The notes below the pieces were generated by a model. It saw only the letters and a program-made list of their open reading frames with translations, had not been told where the DNA came from and searched no databases. A stretch of 12,786 nucleotides of DNA from Acidimicrobiia bacterium. Its GTDB lineage: Bacteria > Actinomycetota > Acidimicrobiia > IMCC26256 > JAENVU01. Location of the stretch: contig JADGON010000044.1 in NCBI GenBank assembly GCA_017882945.1, forward strand, positions 1 to 12,786, in the 5' to 3' direction. Shown here piece after piece: positions 7,477 through 12,786 of this stretch. The stretch's first letter is position 1, and each line of letters starts with the position of its first letter. Both the position numbers and the translations under genes were made by a program.

Positions 7477-8145
7477 ATGGGTGACCGTCCGTTCCCGCCG
7501 GGCTTCTTCGATCGGGCCGACCCGGCGAGCGACGACGAGTTCTATGCCCCGACGCGGCTGGTCACCCACATTGACGACCGCGCGATCGAGGCCGTCGGCG
7601 CCCTCTACGAGGAGCTCGGGATCGACGGTGAGGTGCTCGACCTGATGGGGTCGTGGGTATCGCATTTCCCGGCGCCGCCCGCCCGTCTGACGGTGCTCGG
7701 GATGAACGCCCGCGAGCTCGAGGCCAACCCGATGGCCTCCGAGACCGTGGTGCACGACCTGAACGCGGACCCGCGGCTTCCCTTGGCCGACGAGTCGTTC
7801 GACGCCGCGGTGTGCTGTGTCTCGGTGGACTACCTCGTGCATCCCGTCGAGGTGTTCGCCGAGGTCGCGAGGGTGCTGCGACGGGGCGGGCCGTTCGTGT
7901 GCACGTTCTCGAATCGGTGCTTCCCGACGAAGGCGATCAGCGGCTGGCTGTACGCGAACGACGAGCAGCACGTCGAGATCGTGACCGACTACTTCCGTCG
8001 GGCCGGCGGTTGGGGCGAAGCCGTCGCCGACCGGCGCACGCCGGCGTCGCATTCCGGCGACCCGCTGTTCGCGGTGTGGGCGTTCCGGTCCGCGTCGGTG
8101 GCGCCGTCGTGGGCTGGCTGCGAGACTGCGCCGCATGGAGGCTGA
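7477..8145 (+). CDS. Class I SAM-dependent methyltransferase-like protein (Methyltransf_11 type) with atypical motif I
   Basis: A 222-residue protein with a Rossmann methyltransferase layout. Motif I is VLDLMGSWVSH (53-63) where most class I enzymes have a DxGxGxG loop. It is followed by VLGMNARELEANP (73-85), VHDLNADPRLPLADESFDAAVCC (92-114; motif II with the following strand) and VARVLRRGGPFVCTFSNRCF (130-149; post-motif III). The DLMxSWVSH form is, to my knowledge, characteristic of a small conserved subfamily in bacteria and plants whose substrate is unknown to me. The ATG at 7477 has only a weak GGGG-type ribosome site about 11 bases upstream. The last 11 bases overlap the next small gene, suggesting a shared transcript. 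The C-terminal tail after about residue 204 looks non-domain. Substrate cannot be assigned. Confidence 0.82.
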   Translation: MGDRPFPPGFFDRADPASDDEFYAPTRLVTHIDDRAIEAVGALYEELGIDGEVLDLMGSWVSHFPAPPARLTVLGMNARELEANPMASETVVHDLNADPRLPLADESFDAAVCCVSVDYLVHPVEVFAEVARVLRRGGPFVCTFSNRCFPTKAISGWLYANDEQHVEIVTDYFRRAGGWGEAVADRRTPASHSGDPLFAVWAFRSASVAPSWAGCETAPHGG

Positions 8146-8326
8146 CACCCAGGCCAAGGCCGACGCGGCGGCTGCCGCGCTGCAACACGACATGGAGCTG
8201 CTCGAGCACGAGGCCGCCAAGGCCGGCAAGACGCTGGCGCGCAAGCTGGCACCGGCGATCGCCGCGCTTCTCGTGCTGGTGCTCGTCGCGTGGCTGCTTG
8301 GCCGGCGCAGCCGCAACCGCGGGTAA
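8135..8326 (+). CDS. Small single-span membrane protein, function unknown
   Basis: A 63-residue reading frame whose ATG overlaps the end of the methyltransferase gene by 11 bases in another frame. The predicted protein has an Ala-rich, acidic amphipathic helix (about 5-30), one hydrophobic segment (about 39-55, rich in Leu, Val and Ala) and a basic end RRSRNRG. This is a sensible tail-anchor-like topology, unlike typical antisense shadow frames. No good ribosome-binding site is visible, so expression may rely on coupling to the upstream gene. Its TAA (8324-8326) directly abuts the stop codon of the convergent ATPase gene, leaving no spacer. I do not recognise a family. Confidence 0.62.
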   Translation: MEADTQAKADAAAAALQHDMELLEHEAAKAGKTLARKLAPAIAALLVLVLVAWLLGRRSRNRG

Positions 8327-9445
8327 CTAGCGTTTCGGGTCGGGGCCGCCGGGGTGGCGCGACGAGCGCAGGGCCCGGTAGACCGAGTCGGGGGTGAGCG
8401 TGCCGCGGTAGTGGGCGCCGTCGTACACCGCGACGAAGCCGTCGTCCTCGAGCAGGATCGCAGCGAGCGCTTCTTCGAGTGACCGGCCCGCTGGGACCGT
8501 CACCACGGGTTGTGCGCGGTCGGCGACGAGGCCGTCACCCGATGCATGGCGCTGACGGATCGCCCGGCACGTTCCGTCGGTCCCGGGGATCACCGCGAAC
8601 GTCGTGTCTGCCCGGTCCATCGCGGCGCGTGCGTCGGCGAGCGGTGTGCCGGCGTCGACCGTCGGCGGGTGCTCGAGCTCGTTGTCGGTGATCGGCATCA
8701 CCTTGAGCCGCTTCAAGCCCCGGTCGGCACCGACGAAGCCCGCGACGAACTCGTTGGCAGGGTTGCCCAGGATCTCGGCGGGTGTGTCGTACTGGGCGAG
8801 AACGCCGCCGACCTCGAGGATGGCGATCCGGTCGCCCATCTTCACGGCTTCGTCGATGTCGTGCGTGACGAACACGATCGTCTTCGCGATCTCGCGCTGG
8901 ATGCGCAGGAACTCGTCTTGCAACCGGGCCCTCGTGATGGGGTCGATCGCGCCGAACGGCTCGTCCATGAGCAGCACCGGCGGGTCCGCGGCGAGCGCGC
9001 GGGCCACGCCCACGCGCTGGCGCTGCCCCCCGGAGAGCTGGGCGGGGTAGCGCCCGCGGTAGGTCCCCGGGTCGAGACCGACCAGCTCGAGCAGCTCGTC
9101 CACCCGGGCTTTCGTCCGGTCGCGGCTCCACCCGAGCAGGTGGGGGACCGTAGCGATGTTGGTGCCGATCGGCTGGTGTGGGAAGAGGCCGACCTGTTGG
9201 ATGACGTAGCCCATCCGCCGGCGCAGCTCGACGGGCTTGGCGTCGGTGACGTCCTCGTCGCCCAGGAAGATGCGTCCGCTCGTCGGCTCGATCAGCCGGT
9301 TGATCATCCGCAGCGTGGTGGTCTTGCCACAACCGGATGGGCCGACCAACACGCAGATCGCGCCCTCGGGCACGGTCAACGACAGCTCGGTGACCGCGAC
9401 GTTCCCGTTGGGAAAGCGCTTCGTGACTGAGTCGAGACGGATCAC
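8327..9445 (-). CDS. Compatible-solute ABC transporter ATP-binding protein (OpuCA/ProV-like) with C-terminal CBS-like region
   Basis: A 372-residue ATPase that would drive uptake of quaternary-ammonium osmoprotectants such as glycine betaine, choline or carnitine. Walker A is GPSGCGKT (35-42), the Q-loop is at Q83/Q84 and the signature LSGGQ at 137-141. Walker B is VLLMDEP (D161, E162), and the H-loop histidine is H195. The nucleotide-binding domain fills residues 1-240. Residues about 245-360 resemble the tandem CBS module of OpuCA-type ATPases, which senses ionic strength or cyclic nucleotides in some relatives. The GTG at 9445 begins exactly at the conserved ABC N-terminus (IRLDSVTKRF). 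The frame runs on to a TTG at 9598, but that would overlap the divergent permease. It is transcribed away from its permease genes, which is unusual for this family. Confidence 0.9.
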   Translation of the reverse strand: MIRLDSVTKRFPNGNVAVTELSLTVPEGAICVLVGPSGCGKTTTLRMINRLIEPTSGRIFLGDEDVTDAKPVELRRRMGYVIQQVGLFPHQPIGTNIATVPHLLGWSRDRTKARVDELLELVGLDPGTYRGRYPAQLSGGQRQRVGVARALAADPPVLLMDEPFGAIDPITRARLQDEFLRIQREIAKTIVFVTHDIDEAVKMGDRIAILEVGGVLAQYDTPAEILGNPANEFVAGFVGADRGLKRLKVMPITDNELEHPPTVDAGTPLADARAAMDRADTTFAVIPGTDGTCRAIRQRHASGDGLVADRAQPVVTVPAGRSLEEALAAILLEDDGFVAVYDGAHYRGTLTPDSVYRALRSSRHPGGPDPKR

Positions 9446-9475
9446 GGCAAGGTCCGGTTCGGCGACGGCCCGGGT

Positions 9476-9481
9476 ACCGTA
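9476..9481 (-). promoter_or_regulatory. Candidate -10 element for the ATPase gene
   Basis: On the minus strand this reads TACGGT, fitting the actinobacterial TAnnnT pattern, about 30 bases before the GTG at 9445. A transcript starting near 9469 would have a leader of about 24 bases. No clear -35 element is seen. The same hexamer appears facing the other way at 9534-9539. Confidence 0.3.
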
Positions 9482-9486
9482 ACCGC

Positions 9487-9517
9487 GGGGTGGGTTCGAA
9501 GACCGGGGGTGGGTTCG
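9487..9517. repeat. 12-bp direct repeat in the shared divergent promoter of the OpuC-like locus
   Basis: GGGGTGGGTTCG occurs at 9487-9498 and 9506-9517, a 19-base period. It lies in the 100-base gap between the ATPase and permease genes and between the two candidate TACGGT -10 elements. A regulator binding both copies could control both directions. The repeat is seen; the operator role is inferred. Confidence 0.45.
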
Positions 9518-9533
9518 GTCACCGTTCGCTGGG

Positions 9534-9539
9534 TACGGT
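9534..9539 (+). promoter_or_regulatory. Candidate -10 element giving a leaderless permease transcript
   Basis: TACGGT lies 6 bases before the GTG at 9546. If it is a -10 element, transcription would begin at or next to the start codon, giving a leaderless mRNA, which is common in actinomycetes. This would explain the lack of a good ribosome-binding site there. No clear -35 element; the second 12-bp repeat lies roughly in that region. Confidence 0.35.
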
Positions 9540-9545
9540 GACGCC

Positions 9546-10220
9546 GTGCTCCTCGCGGCGTACGACGGCAACACGCTCGTCGACTGGTCTTGGGTCAATG
9601 ATCACACGACCGAGATCTGGCAGCGCGTGCAGGAGCACCTGCAGCTGGTCGGCTGGTCGTTGTTGTGGGGTGTCGTCCTCGCGCTTCCGCTCGCGCTTCT
9701 CGCGCACCGTTACCGCCACCTGCGCGGACCGGCACTGAGCGTGACAGGGATCCTGTACACGATCCCCTCGATCGCGGCGTTCAGCTTGTTGCTCCCCTAT
9801 ACCGGGCTGTCGCAGAACACCGCGATCATCCCGCTCACCGCGTACACACTGCTGATCCTCGTGCGCAACGTCCTCGCCGGCCTCGACGGTGTCTCGGGTG
9901 ACGTCCTCGAAGCGGCGGAGGGCATGGGGTATTCGGGTTCACGGCGGTTGTTCTCGGTCGAGCTCCCGCTCGCAGTCCCCTCGATCATCGCGGGGCTGCG
10001 CATTGCTGCCGTGACCCTGATCGGGCTCGTGCCGGTCGCCGCGCTCGTCGGGCAGGGCGGGCTCGGGACCTTCATGCTCGATGGCTTCAACCGCGACTTC
10101 CAGACCCCGCTGACCGTCGCGACGGTGCTCGTCGTGGCCATCGCGGTCATCGTCGACGCCCTGCTCCTGCTGGTCCAGCGCCTGGCCACCCCTTGGAACC
10201 GGCGAATGGCCCGGGCCTGA
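9546..10220 (+). CDS. OpuC-like ABC transporter permease, first subunit
   Basis: A 224-residue inner-membrane permease of the BPD_transp_1 (MetI-like) superfamily, about the usual length for OpuCB/YehW-type subunits. Hydrophobic spans lie at about 34-54, 62-85, 93-112, 145-168 and 190-213. The ATPase-contacting EAA loop is visible as LEAAEGMGYSGSRRLFSVEL followed by PLAVPSIIAGLR (about 121-152), and the GQGGLG motif follows at 169-174. It pairs with the next permease to form the membrane channel. The GTG start was chosen because a TACGGT hexamer lies 6 bases upstream and earlier sequence belongs to the divergent promoter. One base separates its stop from the next start. Confidence 0.9.
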   Translation: MLLAAYDGNTLVDWSWVNDHTTEIWQRVQEHLQLVGWSLLWGVVLALPLALLAHRYRHLRGPALSVTGILYTIPSIAAFSLLLPYTGLSQNTAIIPLTAYTLLILVRNVLAGLDGVSGDVLEAAEGMGYSGSRRLFSVELPLAVPSIIAGLRIAAVTLIGLVPVAALVGQGGLGTFMLDGFNRDFQTPLTVATVLVVAIAVIVDALLLLVQRLATPWNRRMARA

Positions 10221-10221
10221 C

Positions 10222-11031
10222 GTGAGCTTCCTGCAGTCCACGCTCGACTGGTTCGACAACGGCGATCACTGGAGCGGACCGGAGGGGATTCCCCACCTGC
10301 TCTGGCAGCACGTCCAGATCTCCTTCATCGCGGTGTTCGTTGCCGTCGTCATCGCGCTGCCGATCGGCCTGTTCTTCGGTCATCACCGCAGGGGCGGGTT
10401 CTTCGCGATCAACCTCGCCAACATCGGACGGGCGCTCCCGGCACTCGCACTGCTGCTGTTCGCCGTGCGGCAGTTCGGCGTGGGCGATCCGCCGCAGTGG
10501 ATGCAGACGGTCGGCATCGGGTCGATCCCGACGTTTCTCGTGCTCGTCGCGCTCGCGATCCCCCCGATGGTGACGAACACCTACGCCGGGGTCAGCGGGA
10601 TCGATCCCGAGGCGCTCGACGCGGCCCGAGGCATGGGGATGAGCGGCGGTCAGCTGTTGCGTCGGGTCGAGATGCCGCTCGCGTCGCCGTTGATCATGGC
10701 GGGCATCCGCACCTCGGCCGTAGCGGTCGTGGCGACGGCAACGCTCGCGGCAATCGTGGGCTGGGGTGGCCTCGGGCGCTACATCTACGACGGGTCGCGC
10801 GTCCATGACTACGAGCGGCTCTTCGCCGGCGCGCTCCTCGTCGCGTTGCTGGCGATCGCGGTGGAGCTGTCACTCGCGGCCGTCCAGCACTTCGTCGTAC
10901 CGAGAGGGTTGCGCGTGGCCGAGCGCTCGGAGGATCGCGACAGCTCGAAGCCCGCGCCGACGAGTCCGGGCATTGCCCCCGGGGTGGTGGCAATGCCTCC
11001 GGTCAAGCCCGACACGACGCTCACGGCCTAA
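10222..11031 (+). CDS. OpuC-like ABC transporter permease, second subunit
   Basis: A 269-residue MetI-like permease, second half of the transporter channel. Hydrophobic spans lie at about 32-53, 66-83, 101-120, 156-180 and 199-226. The EAA loop is LDAARGMGMSGGQLLRRVEM with PLASPLIMAGIR following (about 132-163), then GWGGLG (180-185). The GTG start lies one base after the previous stop, so the two permeases are probably translationally coupled. After the last membrane span it has a hydrophilic, Pro/Ala/Ser-rich tail (about 230-269) that most family members of this length lack; it looks unstructured. The first ~25 residues, with Trp and Gly, lie before the first span. Confidence 0.9.
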   Translation: MSFLQSTLDWFDNGDHWSGPEGIPHLLWQHVQISFIAVFVAVVIALPIGLFFGHHRRGGFFAINLANIGRALPALALLLFAVRQFGVGDPPQWMQTVGIGSIPTFLVLVALAIPPMVTNTYAGVSGIDPEALDAARGMGMSGGQLLRRVEMPLASPLIMAGIRTSAVAVVATATLAAIVGWGGLGRYIYDGSRVHDYERLFAGALLVALLAIAVELSLAAVQHFVVPRGLRVAERSEDRDSSKPAPTSPGIAPGVVAMPPVKPDTTLTA

Positions 11032-11039
11032 CGTCAACC

Positions 11040-11060
11040 GGGTCGTCGCGTCGGCGACCC
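11040..11060 (+). terminator. Hairpin between the second permease and the binding-protein gene
   Basis: Bases 11040-11047 pair with 11053-11060 (eight pairs, one G-T wobble at 11046/11054) around a five-base loop. TTCT follows at once. It lies in the 50-base gap between the permease stop and the binding-protein ATG. It could be a partial terminator or a processing/stabilising hairpin that sets the amount of binding protein apart from the permeases. The stem is seen; the function is inferred. Confidence 0.4.
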
Positions 11061-11081
11061 TTCTCGGAAAGGACCGGAACC

Positions 11082-12017
11082 ATGACGAAGGCACGAATGC
11101 GGTTCAGCGGACGCGCGCTCGGTGCGATCGTGGTGGGCTTCGCCCTCGTGCTGGCTGCGTGCTCGTCCGGCAGCAGCAGTGGCAGCTCCGGCGGCAAGAC
11201 GACCGATCTGCCGGCGCTCATCGTCGGCGCCAAGGACTTCGCAGGCGCGCAGATCATCAGCCAGGCCTACGGCCAGACGCTCGCGGACCGGGGCTACAAG
11301 ATCACGTACAAGGACAACATCGGCCCCTCGGAGACGGTGTACCCGCTGCTCAAGAGCGGCGACATCGACCTCTACGGCGAGTTCAGCGGCACCTTCCTGA
11401 CCTTCCTCGGCGGCCAGCCGACATCGGATGGGACGCAGGTCTTCTCGGCCGTCCAGCACCAGCTCGCCGGGAAGGGCATCGTCGCCGTCGACTCTTCGAC
11501 CGCACAGGATGTCAACGCGTTCTACGTGCTGAAGAAGACGGCGAACAAGTACCACCTCAAGAACGTCTCGGACCTCAGGGCCGTGGCGCCTCAGCTCGCG
11601 TTCGGCGGTCCCGCGGAGTGCCTCGACCGCCCGCTCTGCCTGGGTGACAAGGAGCAGCAGCTCTACGGCTTGAACTTCAAAGAGGTCAAGAAGCTCGACC
11701 CGGGTGGCCCGATCACCAACCAGGCTCTCGACGACGGCACGATCGACGTCGGTCTCCTCTTCACCGGCAGCAGCGTCATCAAGCCCGACTACGTGCTGTT
11801 GAAGGACGACAAGGGCTTGCAGCCGGCGGACAACCCGATCGCGCTCGTGCGCAAGGACAAGGCGACGCCCAAGGTCAAGCAGATCCTCACGACGGTCAAC
11901 ACGAAGCTTGACTCCAAGGCCTACAACAAGATGGCGCTGAAGGTCTTCAACGACAAGGAAGACCCGTCAACCGTCGTCACCCAGTGGCTCAAGAGTGAAG
12001 GGCTCATCAAGAAGTAG
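11082..12017 (+). CDS. Glycine betaine/choline-type ABC transporter substrate-binding lipoprotein (OpuAC family)
   Basis: A 311-residue exported lipoprotein that would capture the osmoprotectant outside the membrane and deliver it to the permeases. The signal peptide has basic residues (K3, R5, R7, R11), a hydrophobic core and the lipobox LAAC with C27 as the lipidated cysteine. A Ser/Gly-rich linker follows (28-38). The mature part shows family motifs: VGAKDF (48-53), IDLYGEFSGT (95-104), FGGPAECLDRPLC (174-186) and IDVGLLFTGSS (221-231). Cys180 and Cys186 may form a disulfide. AAAGGA 8 bases before the ATG is a good ribosome-binding site. The usual PEYTG-like stretch reads GEFSG here, so the aromatic ligand cage may differ and the exact substrate is uncertain. 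It is the last plus-strand gene of the transporter cluster. Confidence 0.9.
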   Translation: MTKARMRFSGRALGAIVVGFALVLAACSSGSSSGSSGGKTTDLPALIVGAKDFAGAQIISQAYGQTLADRGYKITYKDNIGPSETVYPLLKSGDIDLYGEFSGTFLTFLGGQPTSDGTQVFSAVQHQLAGKGIVAVDSSTAQDVNAFYVLKKTANKYHLKNVSDLRAVAPQLAFGGPAECLDRPLCLGDKEQQLYGLNFKEVKKLDPGGPITNQALDDGTIDVGLLFTGSSVIKPDYVLLKDDKGLQPADNPIALVRKDKATPKVKQILTTVNTKLDSKAYNKMALKVFNDKEDPSTVVTQWLKSEGLIKK

Positions 12018-12041
12018 TCCTGCTCCCGGTCGCCAGGTTCG

Positions 12042-12786
12042 TCACCCCGGCTTCTCGAGGTAGTGGAACGGCGGCCAGTCGCGGCCGTAGCCCTTCCAAG
12101 CCGCGCGATTCCCGTGCTTGACGCGCGTGATGCCCACGACTCCACCGAGCTCGTGGAACCAGATGACCGCGGTCGAGCCTCCGAGATCGAGGCACGCGAC
12201 GCGGCCGATGCTCGAGCGCGTCTCGGTGGAGCCGTTTGGGGTCGGGGGCGGCAGCGGGCCCGTGATGCCGGCCCGCCTCGGGCAGTCGGGCAGTCCCTTG
12301 ACGGCCGTCAGGGTCGTGCCGGCGTCCTTGAGCATCCGCTCGTACACGCTGGTGCCCCGGCCGGTGGGGTCCGTCTGGAGGTAGAGCACCGAGCCGCATC
12401 GCGTCACGAACAACGTCGACGCGTTCACCCGGGCCCGCTTCGGGTCGAGGAGCACGCACGGCTTCCTGGCATCGACGGCGCGCAGGAGACCGTCCCAGCC
12501 GTCCGCAGCCGCGCCGGCGAGTCGGCTGCGATCGCGAAAGGCCCGCACCGAAAGGCTCTGCAGCGCGACGGTCGCGTTCGGCTCGTGGAAGGTCTCGACG
12601 AACACACCGACCTCACCGGACCGGAACGTGGCGTCGCGCACCGATGCGATCTGGTGATTGCTCTCGAAGAGGGTCAGCGTCGTGCCCACGCACTCGGCCC
12701 GGACATCGAACGGACCGGGTGAAGCACGCAACGCGTCGCTGCTCACCCACTTCCCGTTCCCCGTCAGCACGGTGCTGCTGCCCCCC
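12042..12786 (-). CDS. 3' part of a probable exported or membrane-anchored protein with a concanavalin/LamG-like domain
   Basis: The minus-strand frame is open to the right edge, so the start lies beyond the window; the GTG at 12770 is probably internal. The visible ~247 residues fall into two parts. The first ~80 (about 12537-12786) show a jelly-roll pattern: RAECVGTTLTLFESNHQIASV, then SGEVGVFVETF and TVALQSLSV, as in LamG/DUF1080-like carbohydrate-binding folds attached to bacterial surface proteins. The rest contains several cysteines and the pattern GRVACLDLGGSTAVIWFHE...GITRVKHG. This resembles C-terminal extracellular regions found after the membrane span of some actinobacterial Ser/Thr kinases, so the missing N-terminus could be a kinase or other sensor; this is an inference. 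It converges on the binding-protein gene with a 24-base gap in which I see no terminator. Confidence 0.7.
   Translation of the reverse strand, partial: GGSSTVLTGNGKWVSSDALRASPGPFDVRAECVGTTLTLFESNHQIASVRDATFRSGEVGVFVETFHEPNATVALQSLSVRAFRDRSRLAGAAADGWDGLLRAVDARKPCVLLDPKRARVNASTLFVTRCGSVLYLQTDPTGRGTSVYERMLKDAGTTLTAVKGLPDCPRRAGITGPLPPPTPNGSTETRSSIGRVACLDLGGSTAVIWFHELGGVVGITRVKHGNRAAWKGYGRDWPPFHYLEKPG

Noticed and set aside
8510..9430. A 306-residue plus-strand frame opposite the ABC ATPase
   Set aside because: Antisense shadow; all ATPase motifs read cleanly on the minus strand.
9446..9598. N-terminal extension of the ATPase to a TTG at 9598
   Set aside because: It would overlap the divergent permease start, runs through the repeat-bearing promoter gap and adds residues with no homology to ABC ATPases.
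1..12786. Search for tRNA, rRNA, CRISPR array, insertion sequence or phage genes
   Set aside because: No cloverleaf-like tRNA sequence, regularly spaced repeats, transposase motifs or terminal inverted repeats were seen by eye.

Overview
The window is very GC-rich, with tightly packed genes, frequent GTG starts, 4-nt and 11-nt gene overlaps and long spurious antisense reading frames. This is typical of a high-GC actinomycete. The protein set (membrane-anchored HtrA, actinobacterial-type HelD, SNF2 helicase paired with a SWIM protein, OpuC-like transporter) fits Actinomycetota. A deep lineage such as Acidimicrobiia is possible, but no marker gene here proves it.

Layout, left to right. (1) A strong hairpin, then a minus-strand HtrA/PepD-type serine protease (82-1521). 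(2) Divergent from it, a HelD/HelR-type RNA-polymerase-associated helicase (1727-3763), with an 11-bp hairpin just before its likely ATG. (3) Convergent with HelD, a minus-strand two-gene operon: SNF2-family helicase (4485-7253), then a SWIM zinc-finger protein (3784-4488), translationally coupled through a GTGA overlap. (4) Divergent from that operon, a small methyltransferase with an unusual motif I (7477-8145), overlapped by a 63-aa predicted membrane protein (8135-8326). (5) A compatible-solute (glycine betaine/choline/carnitine-like) ABC importer: the ATPase on the minus strand (8327-9445), and two permeases plus a lipoprotein binding protein on the plus strand (9546-12017), driven from a shared 100-bp divergent region. 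(6) The 3' part of a minus-strand gene for a probable exported protein with a concanavalin/LamG-like domain (12042 to beyond the right edge).

The parts share a loose stress theme: envelope protein quality control (HtrA), rescue of RNA polymerase (HelD), helicase-based nucleic-acid remodelling (SNF2/SWIM) and osmoprotection (OpuC). Only the SNF2-SWIM pair and the ABC transporter genes are clearly functional units. I see no tRNA, rRNA, CRISPR array, insertion sequence or phage gene. No gap between genes exceeds 300 bases. I did not find a clearly new biological system. The best candidates for a closer look are the helD leader hairpin, the coupled SNF2-SWIM module with its DPN-repeat tail, and the divergently split OpuC locus.
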